From positions 62,001 to 126,000 of the forward strand of contig VXCM01001332.1 of assembly GCA_014773175.1 (NCBI GenBank): a stretch of 64,000 nucleotides of DNA, given 5' to 3'. Made by a program: the position numbers and the translations under genes. The stretch is from Lucifuga dentata. Taxonomy: Eukaryota; Chordata; Actinopteri; Ophidiiformes; Bythitidae. Shown here in pieces: positions 37,501-51,800 of this stretch. Below the pieces are notes generated by a model, which was given only the letters and a program-made list of their open reading frames with translations, searched no databases and was not told the DNA's origin. How positions within the stretch are numbered: the stretch's first letter is position 1; the number at the start of each line of letters is the position of its first letter.

Positions 37501-38623
37501 TAAATTGGCATGGAATTTGGGATACAGAAATCCTTGAACGTGGTCAACTATGAACTAAGCGAGACATGAGAGGAGCCAGAGAGGGAAGTGAACAAAAAAG
37601 GAAATCTTCATCGTGTTGTGATCTAAGTGGTTTGCAGAGACAGAATTGTGACTCACTGAGCCATTCTTTTACAGAGTTTCACAACTTCCTGAAGTTTCGC
37701 TTATTGTGTGGCCAGCTTTCTGTCACTGACTGCTCACTCAGAGGTAATTCTCACATTTTAATGGCAGATCATGGAAAGTCCATGTTGTCCTTCAAGTGCA
37801 GAATTCCCTGGCATTGGCCTTATTCTTTGTTTTTACTTTGTGCGGCTGCCTCTGAAGTCCCATATGGGAAGTAGGAGTGAGTTCAAAAGAATTCTAACTC
37901 CTCGGTAAAAATGGAAAAAACAACAATGCTCCATAATTCACTATAGGTTGTAAAACCTATCTGACTTCTTTAGAGCTTCCACACTTTGTTCACTTTCATC
38001 CATTTTCCCTTAAAAGTGATTAACCATGCCTTAAGGAGTGACACTTCTGTTTTGCTCCTCTCACTATGGGGTTAAGTTATGGTGGCTATCTGCAGACCAG
38101 TGTTGTATGGCTGGCACCTCCTGCTGGGATATTGTATCCGGTGAAATTTCTCTCATAGGGTCTGGGAGAGAAGTGTGAATGGATCCTGTGCTTTTTAATT
38201 CAAGGACATAATTGTACTGATGTTGCTTTCCATTCATAGTGACAAGCTAACATAGCCAGTCCAGCAAGTGCATAAAAACACTGATTTGTCTTGTGTTTCA
38301 ACATGCACATCAAGTATTTTTTTTTAATCTTGTTTAATTGAATGTTGTATGTATATTTCAAAGAAACTTGATCTACTTTTGCTGAAATATAGAGTTTCTT
38401 TTGGATCAGTATTTAAAACTGAATCAAAAAGGTGATAAGAAAAATATTTTCTCACATTTTAGATAAAAGAATTTTCACACAAAGCTTTGTTTTACTTGAC
38501 TGCAAGTATAATATTCTTTCAAGAAAAAGGTACACTCCGGGGGTGCAGCTGAGAAACTAAGCTTTATAAAGTGTTATCTTTAGTACAGGGTTTTAAGTGG
38601 CTTAATCAGATCAAGAGAAAAGA

Positions 38624-38629
38624 TTTATT
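38624..38629 (-). terminator. apln: candidate poly(A) signal of apln (weak)
   Basis: First canonical AATAAA on the minus strand after the apln stop, about 580 bases downstream. No clear GU-rich element follows. Another candidate, at 37109-37114, would give a 2.1-kb 3' UTR, closer to the long apelin 3' UTRs of mammals. Confidence 0.3.
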
Positions 38630-39207
38630 CTTGCTGAACTGACTCAAAGGTTAGGTTTCTAAGTATAACTATCTACACTATTAAGAAATAAATTACGTAT
38701 CCTTAAAACAACCTCTGCCATACTATGAAGGCACACAAGCTGGTAGGCTAAACTCCAATAATCTGTTAAGACAGACTTTCCTGTGCCAACAATAACATCC
38801 TTGTGTTGGAGTTGAGTCTGGCTGTGTGATGGTCATTCAGATTTTCCAGTGTTTCTCCTGATGTGAGTTTCCCATTCATCATCTAAAACATCCTAACTGA
38901 TTCTGCCAACAATAGTTATGCTTAGTTATGCAATAATTATTTTAGGAGTCCAAATCATTCTGCTTAGAAATATGAAATGCACCATGTCACCTCACCAGTC
39001 ATCAGTTTGGATTCAGAGGGAAATGCGGTTGCTCATATGCCAACACAAGAGAAACAAGCAGCTCTGACCAGATGAGTATCAGCACATCTTGCTCAGATAG
39101 ATGTAACAAAGATACTCAGATAAATGGAGGATTGCAGCTCAAAGCTTTGTGACAGTTGCCAACAAAGGAGACTCTTTCAACCCTGATTGTTAGAAATTTA
39201 CCATGTT

Positions 39208-39374
39208 CTAGAATGGCATGGGGCCCTTGTGGGAAAGACGGGGCCGTGGGCGTCTCCTCTTCCAGCCAGCTGGTCTGTGGGTTTGACCACCTCTCGCAGG
39301 GTTCTGCTGGACCACCTTTCTCACTGTAGCCACCTCTTCCAGCTCTCTGCCATGCTCTGTGGAGGCCATGGGAC
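39208..39374 (-). CDS. apln: apln exon 2: propeptide and mature apelin
   Basis: The 167-nt coding part starts after acceptor gtcctccag (39375-39383 on the plus strand, reversed) and ends with TAG (39208-39210). It encodes Gly23 to Phe77, including all bioactive apelin forms. Confidence 0.97.
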
Positions 39375-39830
39375 CTGGAGGACACACACAGAGGAAGGCC
39401 CAATTAGATCCCCAAAAATGGCCTCTCCGCTAATGCTATTTCACAACCTCCTCTCACCCAGAATACCATTTTGATTATAAGCCAACTCATTCAGTGACTT
39501 AGGAGCATACCAAGATCTGAAGAGGGATCACAGAGGTAATGGATGAGGAAACAAGAGACATGTATAGATAAGCATGCAAGAGTATGTGTGGGCCTTGTCT
39601 AGCCCACCCAGCTTTGTAGTTCATCAAGTCAAAGTGGTAGAATCAAAGCAGAGCAAATTTAGCCATAGCTAAGAAGGAAACCCAAACCCTTGTGCCTCAT
39701 GTCTCCGTCACTCTCTCTCAAGATTACAAATGCTACACAGCACTAGACCTTGCTGAGGTACGTCCCACAGCGGTGTTTGATTCAAGATTAGAGATGAGTT
39801 CAATAGCAGTGTGTCTGTCAGAGAATGAAT

Positions 39831-39873
<43 letters not shown>

Positions 39874-42800
39874 GTTAGGTGTATTAGGTATTGGTGTGTG
39901 AGTATGTGCATGTGTGTGTTTAAGAGTGATCCCAGATGTTCTCACTCATCTCTCAATAAGTGTGCCTGATCCCCTTAAGTCCCTCTTTTCCAAATGGCTT
40001 GATCCACCTCAAGACTCTCTACAACCTTTCAACCTATCGCAAACTGAACAAACTCCTCTTGCAGGTCAGATTTTTGGAAGCTTTTGCGGTGTATCTTTAT
40101 ATGAAATGAGCTATTTAAGGTGGATGATATTTCATACTATACTTGCCTCTTTAGTTCAGTGAAACATCAGTTAAAGCAGAAAAGGACTTATAGGTATTGA
40201 ATATGAAAAAAGTTAACAAACTAATTGCGGCTTATTTCAGTTTCCAATTAACATGAATAAACCTTCCTAACTTCTCTCAAACAAAATTTACTCTAATAAA
40301 TGCAGAAGGATCCCATGTATTTCCTGTTAAAAGGTTATTGACATCAGTAACATGAGGTCATGGGGTCATGACATTCCAGTCTCCTTCCCAGAGAGACATT
40401 GGCACCATTTTTTTTTTAATTCTCTAAAGAATGATGTTCCTTGGCTTTATGAGAGCCAGGGTGTAGAAGCTTCCAAAGATAAGATGCCCAGTCTATGGCA
40501 GTGGTGGTGGTGGTGGCCAAAAGAGCAAGCTACAATGATCCTAGGCTCTTTTATTTGACCAGATTTATGTCAAAGCCCTCGCTTCCCTCCCTACTTCTCA
40601 TGTGCCTTACACTAAATTTCAGCATTCAGTGCCAGAGTTGTGATATTTACAAGCTGCTATCTGAACAAGGCAAAGCTATGAGAAGCGGGAATGTGGCTTG
40701 ATAGAAATCTTCAAAAGCAACGTCTACGAACTGTACTTTGTTCAAAACAAAAAGCTTACGTGACAATCAAGACCAGCTCCTTTTGAAATGAAGGGCAGCT
40801 TTATTCCTGAGCAGAGTTCTCACAATATCTTTTCTTAATCATTGAACCCCAGTTTTGGCATATTAAATTTTTTAAAGAACAATTTCCTCAGAAATACATG
40901 AAACAGTATAAGGTTTCCTGCTTAAACAACAGTGAACTCCATGACTGAGCGAGACAGCATGCCAAATGTTTTCAGTTTATATCCCTGAAATGTCAGACAT
41001 CTCAAGTTCCATTTCTATGCTAATCTTCTTCCACAAGCACATTACATACTATATTTGTGGGCGAACACTGGGCTAATTCATTTGCAGCAAGGAAAGTCTC
41101 TGTTGCATATTTCTGCATCTAAAGCCTGTCTTTGACCCCAGGCACAGTAATCTGTGCATTATCCTTTTGTTATTGTTCCAGATACAGAATGAATAAGGGA
41201 AGCTCAGACATTCTGAAGGCATTCAGCTCATTTATTTTAAAATTGAGAGGTTCAGTGCTAAAATACTCAGTGTTTGAGTCTAAAAGAAGCTCTGTTTTAA
41301 AGAATTCCTGCTTCCATTTGCATCTGAAAAACCTACAGCATTTAGGCCCCTTTTACACCTTGTAATAAATTGTGAACTTCCAAATGTGTTATCTCAATAA
41401 TAACATTTAATATGGGGACTTTAAGTTACATCTTACATAAAAATGTGTTCTTTTTATCTGGATTCTGCCTGCATTTTGATTGGATCTAGTAGGCGGGTCA
41501 TTATTCTATTAAAGCCTGCGTTTCCTCTTTGCTCCATGGATGAGCTTTATCCAGCTTTGAAAATAACTCATTTGTGGGCTGTTGCTGTGGTACCTACAGT
41601 ATATAGAGCAGGTTGCATCTCCTGATAGGTGACATTTTCCACTCGTGGGTGGATTTTATCTCACAAATGCATCCCAGCTGCATGTACTGCATTTGGACAT
41701 GGCTAGTTGTGACTAAGATCCAATCACAATTTGAGCCACAATGACATCTGTATGTGATTTGACAGATTGGATTGCATTCTGATTGCAGTTTGTCCTACAA
41801 GCATTTACACATTGCATTATCATGCTTTTTTTTTTTTTTTTTTTTTTTTTAAATCTGGATGCAGATCAAATTTTAATGCAAGGCCTCAGATACAAGTCCA
41901 TAGCCTTTGCCATGTAATATCTTGCACTGATACCTGCAGTAACAGTGCTACTGAGTGTCCTACTGCAGCTGATGTTTCAGCTGCTTTAACAGGTGGTGCA
42001 AACACAGAGACAAACTCATGCACACACATACACACACACAGGCACATGTTGAAAAGCAAGATGGTAAAGTAATTGTACTTCGGCTCACACAACTCATCTG
42101 CTGTTTCTCTCTGGGTGGCTCAGGCTGTCATAACCCAGGTCCATAATGAGACAATTTAGATGTCTCCTGCCATGGCAAGCTGTCAGCCACTGCTCAGCAC
42201 TGGGGTTTGAAGGGAGAACATCTCATGATTCTCCTGACAAATCTCAACCCATCCAATCTGGCTACAGGATAGAAAAGTGTAATGAAAGCTGCTAAAAATA
42301 AGCCGGGCCTCAGTGATAACACTGGCAGTATAGATTAACTCTTACGAAAAGCATCATGGTGTGACAGATTTGACAAACAGCAACATCTAGCATTAAATCT
42401 CTACCTATCTGTAGTCAAATATATATAGATTGAATGTAGCAGCGTCCTTTGCATCTGGATAAGACCTCTTGATTGTTAACATAGTAGGGTTATCATTGAA
42501 TAATGCATTTTTCATCTCCATAAACAAAGATATTGCAGCTATGTTATTGCTCTGAAATTAGATCCTGTCTCTGAAGTATCCCATTTGATCTTTTCCCATG
42601 AGAGATTCCCATGTTTATGTTCAGCTAGTAAAACACTAAACTGGCAGGATAACATATGTCTCACCATATCAACTAACCATCTTATCTCTACATTCATTCC
42701 TTGGAGCCACTGGCTTTTCCCTCTTTACACCAAATCTCAACACTTCTTTTCTCAGCTGGTAATTCCCAAATTAAAGTTTAATAAAGGGAGAATTTCAGGA

Positions 42801-45800
42801 ATGCCTGGTTATTGCTACACTGCTGCTTATATGCTTGCTGCCTCCTCAGACAGGAGAAGAATGGGGATGGGAGAAAAACGATGGAAGTGAGAGATGGACA
42901 GTGTCACAAAGTGGCCAGTCTCCAGACTCATGATGAATAGCTAGTTGGCTTCTCCCTAATTCTCTGCCCTAGTTTCACTACTTCCTAAGGTGATATCTGT
43001 TATGTTGTCTTTTTCGTGTACCTGGCTCTCCATCTTATTATGGTCTGACCAAAAGTAGAATACTGACAGCTTATCCCTGTCGATTCTGCAACAGCCCGTC
43101 ACCAGGGCACAGAGAGATATACAGTACATCTTCCAACACTTCTCCATCCAGTCAAAGAAGAGGAATTAATGGCCTCTGGTTTAATGCCAAATTCATCAAC
43201 TGCCCTTGTGGCTGCCAAAAGCAAACTGTATATCACAGTGCTGTGTGTCAATACAGAAACACAGACAGCATAGCAAATAGACTAGAGCTGCTTATTGATG
43301 GATGTAAAGCTGATTTGTGTTTATGGACTGCCAAAAAGACCAATAAACAAATGTCTGTATTTATAAATGCAGCACCAGCATAATAGCTTTCCTGCCACCA
43401 GGAAATAAAGATGAAATTATAGCATTTTGTGAGACTAAGTAGCAACAAGTAAGCTGAGCTTTGTTCGTTGTTTGTAAACTGTTGTAATATAAACACGCAC
43501 AGTCAAGCATGGACACCAAAATTTAATCCTTGCTGTGTTTAATTTTCTCTGTCACTGCAAATTGATTTTCTGTCCTCTTGAATCTTGTCTGTTTGTTTGC
43601 TCGTCTTGCTCATCACTCTCAGTCACACTGATTATGAATCAATTGTGTGCAGTCACATTGATCCTTTTTCACGGTTGGCTGAGCATTTCCAAAACATTAA
43701 TCTTTCTTCAGGGTGTTTTATTTTCTGTCTCTACATCACTTCTGTGATGCCTTAGCTCCATAAATTCTGCTCACAGCAGCTGGTACACATGTATCTTGAT
43801 GTGTAAACAAACAGCTGTCAGAGAGGAGAGGAGAGGAGAGGAGAGGAGGAGAGGAGAGGANNNNNNNNNNNNNNNNNNNNNNNNNNNNNNNNNNNNNNNN
43901 NNNNNNNNNNNNNNNNNNNNNNNNNNNNNNNNNNNNNNNNNNNNNNNNNNNNNNNNNNNNNNNNNNNNNNNNNNNNNNNNNNNNNNNNNNNNNNNNNNNN
44001 NNNNNNNNNNNNNNNNNNNNNNNNNNNNNNNNNNNNNNNNNNNNNNNNNNNNNNNNNNNNNNNNNNNNNNNNNNNNNNNNNNNNNNNNNNNNNNNNNNNN
44101 NNNNNNNNNNNNNNNNNNNNNNNNNNNNNNNNNNNGAGGAGAGGAGAGGAGAGGAGAGGAGAGGAGAGGAGAGGGGTGTGATTCTTTTTCCCTTTTTGGA
44201 CATCAAAAACCTTCCAATTTATCCAAGTAATGTCTAAGTAGCTTGTGTCATGATGATGATGTTTTATTTATCGAGTTTCCTATTCACATTAACTAGACAA
44301 AATAAGTGACCCAAATAAAGCTAACACATGGTACATAGTATATGTATGTATGTATGTATGTATGTATAGATGGATGTTTTATTTAAAATTCCTTGAATAC
44401 GATTAACATCATATTATTCCATACAACATGCTCCTTCTAATAATCGATGGGGTTTCTAATGCATAAAGGACTGCCTTGACAGCATTTATTAATGTACAAT
44501 AAAACAACACCATTATTTATACATATAATACAGTTTGGATTTTGTTTAGAGCTACTTGTAGCTTATTATGTGAAATGTGTAATTCTTATGGGTAACAAAA
44601 CAATATCAGAGAGAGGAAGAATAAATACCCTGGTGTGTGTAGCCATGGTTATTACCATGACGTCGGAGGAACAAGCCTGCTGTCTCCATCATGTGCCTCC
44701 CTTTTTCATTCACTAAAAGGAGAGCAGTAGGTTCAGCTAATAGCATGCCATTACCACACATATTAACCCACACAGCCAGGCAGAGACATGTCACAGGCAG
44801 AGATGCTTCCTCATCGTAAGCACATTAGGGGATCGGGGGGGATAAGATGAGTTAATTGTGCCAGAACAAGCCAAACATGCTCTTAACCTGGATAAAGCCT
44901 CAGCAGCGCTTCAGCAACGTACTGGGATTTGCTAGCTGCTGGATAGCCTCACCACACATTCATCCTTCACATATGGAATAGTGCCTAAACAAGGAAGAAG
45001 TCCCTTGTTGTTCAGCTTTCACATTTCAGCATTTAGTGTCAGAAATGCTGCTTATCGCATGCCTACCAGTAAGTCTGGGCCTTGGCAAAAACTGGTACCA
45101 ATTGCTTGCCGACTTTCAGAACATGTTACCATGGCAGCCACTGTGAAAGGCGCTCAGTTAGGAGCAAAAAGAATGACATTGTCAGTTAAAATGGACCTGG
45201 TTCTCAAGTTACAAATTTAAGTGCGCAAATTCTGAATTCATGCTCAGCCCTTCTGACTTTGTCTGTGCTGTTTTTCACCTCTGCACTCGCTTTGAGTGTT
45301 TGGCCTTTGAATGTTCCTCTTAGGGGGTTTGTTTTGGTTGTGAGCGCTTTCTTTCATTTCTGCTGGGCCCTGTTTGATATGCAGCATTGTTGTTTTGTGA
45401 TAATACTAGGCTTGTGGCTTAACTGAAGGCTGGCTTTGTCTATGCAAACTCCAGTGAGGAAACCAAAGTGCATGAAAAGTTGCTCCTGTTACTGCAGCTT
45501 TTCAAATTAACCCCTCCTCTGCCCAACGAAAGTTCAGTGCAAATTAAAAACAAATTGTGCAACCCACCAGTTTCTTTGAGTTAGTCAGCTGCCTGTGAAG
45601 TGTGGAGCTGTATATGCTCTTGAATTAGAGAGTGTATGTACTGATGAGGTGTGACTGCCTGCTCTGCTATGATCAGAGTGTTGTGAGTTCAAAGGGCTGG
45701 TTGCAACGGTGAGCCAGCTAATGAAGCCACTGACTCACCTCACCACTTGACTGCCTGTTGGTTTATTCACAATCCTGCTCCAGCTGAAGGGGTGAATTTG

Positions 45801-48800
45801 TGGCTACGAGGTTATGTAGGCTGGAGCCTACATGAACATGAACTGCCAGAGAACCAAACAAGAAATAACTCTGAAGTGACATTTTGTCACAACTTTATTC
45901 CATGACTGTTGACATGCTGAGGACAGGAGCAGGGGAGGTGCTGCTGCTGCAGACGTGACTATTTCCATTAACAGCAGCGGGCTAAATGTGCGCACATGGC
46001 ATGTAGGTAGGTAAGGCTACCAATCGTTGCCCGACTCTCTAGAGATTGTATGTCAAGGGCAAAGGGATCCTCCAACCATCTGTTTCCATGGGCACACTAA
46101 TCAGATGTGAAACACAGCCCCTCTCTCTGATGTGTCATCACTCCCCCATGCTGTGAACCTGCATACTTTCTCCCATTTGAGATGTGGAAGAGAGAGAGAG
46201 AAACAGACAGAGAGACAGAGAGAAACATCACTGCGCAGGGTTCACTGCAGCTTTTAAAGCCTGAGGGGACCATCGCCTCTCCCCATAGCATACACTCTTA
46301 AAGGAAAATAGCATCAACATTGCATCAGATGAGGTTACCTCTCTACCCAATACAAAACAATGCTTTTGTCACATGTATAGCTAAATCTGACTAACTCCCA
46401 CAGGATAACATGAACTACATCTACTATTACTTAAAATAAAATAGATACATATCATTCTCAGCTAAAGTTAAATGATTTGATTAAAAAAAAAAACTTGATT
46501 TAAAATTGTCAGTAATACTTATTGTGTTTATATGATGCACTTGTTTTATGCTTTTAAATTGTAGCACTATGAGACATAATAAGCAATCTGTATTACTCGT
46601 ATACTGTATAGTGAAGCAGAGACATTCGCAAAGATTTTTACTGCAGGTAAGCTAAAGCTCGGTGTTTATTGCTACTCTGCGGTCCATGAGGTTTTCATCA
46701 GCTGTTAGGCTAAACTGTTTGCGTGATGTGGATACATGTTTATGAATTCCATATATTGTTTTGATCTTCGATTTTCACAAACATCTGTTGGTGTTCAGGG
46801 GCCCTGAGTGCAGGGTGTCCTCTCTGACATGGAGTCTGAGGCCCTACTCTGATCCAGCAAACAGGCTGTGGACAGATCCACTGTATTATGTCTTCTGAAA
46901 AATTTGTGAAAACAGAACTCTTATAGGTTCATTGTATGTCACACTATGCGAGATGAGAATTATAAAATCTTAGTTGTAATCAGTGTCAGACTGTACAATA
47001 TCAAGCTTGATGCATGTCAGATTGTGTGATGAGGCTGGATGAATTCAACACGCAGAAAAGAAAACAAGCAGAATGCTTCAGCAGCTTGTCATCTCAGAGT
47101 CACTGACAACACATTTTGGCCATAGCACTGATGCTTTTATGCGGTGAAAAATCTTAAAGAAAGAGGAAGAGGAGAGTATGGGCATGGGTCATGGCCTGGG
47201 AAAAAATTGGGATGGCGATTTTGTGAAGTAAACGTTGAATTACATAATTGTTCTTTGGCAACAGCATCATTTCATGTTGTATTAGAATTGGTTGGTCTTA
47301 GCAACAATGAAATTCCTGCTGCAGGCTTTTGGTTGCAAGAGGACTAAACAGACCATTAGTGAACATTTCTCATGTTGTGATGTAGCATCATCATTTTGGT
47401 TTAACTATCAATCACGCAATTCTCTCACAATTATTAACTTTCTTCTGCAACAACACAAAAATCGCAGTCTATAGGAGCCTTTAGCCAGTGGCAGAACATT
47501 TGATTGACCAATGTTTAAGCATAGACCTGTATGTGTGAAATGGTCTCCTAGGGAAAATAACACTGGTGATCAAAGAGAGAACGATAGCCATGAATAATGC
47601 ATGATTTCATAAATGAATGATATGTGTTGTCACAGAAGGGACCCAGTTGTGTGGAAGATGGAAGAGATCTCATGATGTCTTTTTGCAAGTGTTTTGTGTT
47701 ATTTAAGGCAAGGGATTAAGGCAGATGACAGTTTGAAACACTATGGGGTTCACTACAGCTTTAACGTCTTTGAGAATAAGGGACATATGGACTTCCTGTT
47801 GCCTAAGGCTTGGTGTTAGGCAGATCCCAGTGGGGAGAATGTCTAAATGTACCCAAACTCTACCAAGTCCCTCTGCACAGTCCATTGCCTCAATCCATAA
47901 TGTCATCTTGACAGTCATGAAATCCCACGTCTGGCTTTAAACAACTTAACAATGACCAGCTGTGCAGTACTTTCATCAAATATGAAATCTCACTGGTCCG
48001 TGATGGTGCCTATAGAGCAACAATACCAAACAACCATATTTATTTAGTTCTTCAAAGCAATACATTTCTACTGCAAGTTTAATAAAAATGGCTTCTTAAA
48101 GGTAATTTATAGAAGCAATATTTTTCTATTCTAGTTTTCTACAAATTGAGTGTGAAAGTAATTAAAGCACCGTCATTCCAAAAGACCACAATATTTATTC
48201 TGCGGTCTGGCAGCCTGTTAATAAAAATGTCCACTCAGATCTCGATCAGGAACCTGATCTGTTGGGTCTACCACTATAAATATTACACTTAATGTTCAAA
48301 CAGAGAGTCATAAATCACTTTAATATTAGACACCAGTGAAATCCAGCAGTTTTTGAAAATATCTGGCTCTGATTAAGAAGTAAGGCATAGCATGGGTCTG
48401 AGGATAGAGTCCGGTGATTACGTGAGGCCAGGTTAATAAGACCACCCCCTTACAACTGGACAAAGTCTGACATATGTATAAAGAACTAAAATAAAGTCAG
48501 ATTTTGCTAGAAATTTAGCAAAATGGATTACTTTACAACCAAGATGTGTCATTTCCATCATTTTTCCCCACAAGAAATCTGGAAAGACAGGAGAGACCAC
48601 CAGCTGTGAGGTTCTAGATGTGTCTTGAGTTCCTTTACCATTGAAAGCATATACAACCTCTATGCTTCCGGATAGCCTTGCTTCCTGTCCTCCCTTTTAG
48701 TCTTCTGTCCCTTGGCCTGTCTTTTACTGCCTCTGCTTTTTCCCTTCATTGCTTAGGCTCTCAAGGGAAGATCTAAGTGAGTAGATTTATACATTCAAAG

Positions 48801-51800
48801 GGTTCTGAATTACATTACACCAGCCCAGCAGTCACATATGCCAAAGTCTTCAACAGCAGAATTCTCCAGGGAGCGTTAGCCCAAAGGTTAGCCTTATATC
48901 CCTACCAAATGAGTTATGATTTTTCTCTAAAGCTCTTCAACTCCCATCCAATCCAAAGCAATTGTGCATCCCATTCATGAAGCTCATGTTGGGTGATATT
49001 ATACAGATGTGAAGTGGTTTATCATGGAAAGCCTTTTGAAAATCTCCTCATGGAAGCCTACAGTGACACTGAGTTTCATATAATCAATCCAACTAATGGT
49101 GATACATACTGAGTGGATCATGAAAACATGGTTCTAGCGCTACTATTAAAGTTCACAAAGGCTAAACAAGAGACAAATGGACAGGAGGATAACAAATTGC
49201 ACTTTACTCCCTTTAGAGACTACAGTCAAAACACATTCTGTGTGCGTGTGCGTGTGTGCGTGTGTGTGTGTGCGTGCGTGTGTGTGTGTGTGTGTGTGAG
49301 ACAGAGAATCAGACAGCCACAGTCTTATAATGATGCTGCTGGNGTGTGTGTGTGTGTGTGTGTGTGTGTGAGACAGAGAATCAGACAGCCACAGTCTTAT
49401 AATGATGCTGCTGGCTGTTGGCTCTGTTTACTCATAATACTGCATGAAGAGGAAATCCAGATTCTTCATGAAATACATTGCTTTCACTCACTGTGTGTGT
49501 GTGTGTGTCTGTGTGTGTATGCATGCAACATAGCCTAAACCCAACTGATGTTCGCTGGCTCCTGTGCCTCCAAAAAAAAAAAAAAAAAAAANCTTTGTGA
49601 TTCTCCATAATCCCATAATAACCTTTCCACTGCTCCTCCTTCGAAACGACTGTTTGCTCACTGTTATTACGCTATGCCCTGACATCTGGAAAAGTTTAGC
49701 TGCTTTTGTTCTCTCCATGGCCACCATAATCACGTCCACAGGCACAAACACCTTTTTTACATTAGAAAACTTGAGCGCCCAGAAACCAAGATTATGATTT
49801 AAAGCTTCCTGGCTACGGTTGGTTTGGATCTATTAATGTTGTTTAACAAAATAATCAGACTTCACTGGCATTCAGCCTCTAGGTGCTTTAATGAATGGCT
49901 GTGTGTAGCCTTCCTCTTTTTTGCAGTACTTTGACCCTTAACACTTGGTTGAACATCTGAGGGAGACCGGCTATAGTATGTACAGTATGTATGCTGGTGC
50001 CACAGTACAGTCAGCCCCAAGACTACATCAAAGTTTAATATGGAATAATAGCACTGCTGACAGCTCTCATAAAATCACCCCCTTCCCAAGCAGATGATTT
50101 CTTTCCCAGATAATGCTGTGATCTGGGCTTCATGCCCCCTCCTCACACTCCAATCTGCCTCACCTGTTCTTCCAGGCAACACAATTACACCTTCTGTCTA
50201 TGCGTGATTGCGTGTACACGTGTGTGTCTGAGCCAGCCGCTGTTGTTTTTATCCTGTGCATCCCTTGGTGAAGATTGGCAGGGTGTTTTCATAGAGGCAA
50301 AAAAAAAAAAATGGAATTTTGATGTCTTTGAGAGGCTGTGACAAAGCCGAGACGCCATGCTGTTTTGAGAATAAGCAGTGTTTATATAGCAGTCTTAAGA
50401 GTTATAGAGGGAGGAAGAGTGATCGGCCTCGGGATGAATTATGAATACCACATGGATAAAGCTGAAGTCCACTCCTGAAGCAGAGTGCTTTTCGAGGATG
50501 GGTAATTGAAGTGCGCAGCTAAAAGATGCTAATATTACATAGAGAAGACCACGGCTCTGTTTAGTGTGCTGAATGAATATTGTAAGCTTCATTAGGTTGT
50601 TGAAGTGATTTGCCTGTTGCTCTGTGAGTTCTAGCTGATATGCATGCACATAGATTTAAACCCACACACTCATTCACACTCACTTCCCCACCCATTATCA
50701 GTCTGCCAGATTCAGTTTTATATTCATTGCTTCAGAACACCTTCCTGCATTTACACACATACACACACAAATGTACACACACAGATGCCTGAGAGAGAGA
50801 GAAAGCCCGCTGAACTGGAAAAGCATTTGTCTCAAGATGAAAGGCTTCACACCCACTGCCTACATGCAGAGCCTCTTCCGACACCTTCCCGCGACAGCGC
50901 ACACTGTAGCAGAGGCTTGTGCTACGCAGACACACTCCAGCTAGCATCCCTCCCCACACCCATCAGCACTGCAACACACTTGCATCTCTTCCTCTTCCTC
51001 ACTCCCTCCATGCCTTTCTCTCTTCCTCTGTCAATGGAGCTCTGATACTACAGCAGCCAGGAAACAGAGAAGCACATAAGCGGCATGAGTTAAACAACGT
51101 TGAGCAGGATAAGCTCCCTTGAAAAGCCAGAGGCACAACAGCCTTGTTTTCCCCATCACTGGTGTAGTGTGGTGGGCTGTCAGGCGTGGAACATGCTTAG
51201 CCACACGCAGGGCGTGAAAAACGACACTGACCATGATGCTAGATAATTGCTTCCCATTTACTCATGTGCTGAGAGCCTCAGACAAAAATAGCATGTCGCT
51301 GTAACAAATGTTCTGGGAAGCATGGGAACTGAGTGCTGTGTCCGTGGATCGATACACAGAGTGGACAGCATTTTGCCAGAATAAAGTCTACACAGCATCT
51401 TACAACCACAGATTCTATACAGCACCTAACAAAATATAGCCTGTGTAGCATCTCATTTCAAAATATGACAGTCTGTATTGTACAACAATAGACCATACAT
51501 GCATCTTACAATCATAGTCTGTGCAGCATCTTAAAATATTTAGGTTTATGTTACAATATGTAATCTATTTAGAGAGGATAATGCACATTTTAATGATAAA
51601 TACAGTGTCTCTGTGTGTGTGTGTCTCTTTGTGGCAGCTGTAGTTGATGGGTAGGTGATAATCCCAAGAGAGGTCCAGACATTTACACAGGCCTAACTGT
51701 TGTTTTTTCACACCATAATGCTACCTGCATCACATATGCAGACTCCAAACTCACCCCACAGCCACATTTCTTAAGAGAACAGGCTCTGCTCCTGAATATT

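Noticed and set aside
43736..44230. ORFs of 144-156 codons on both strands
   Set aside because: They read through the 275-base run of N and the flanking GAGAG repeat.
49113..49538. 141-codon ORF with VCVCVC runs
   Set aside because: Translation of a GT microsatellite and of a sequence duplicated at an assembly join.
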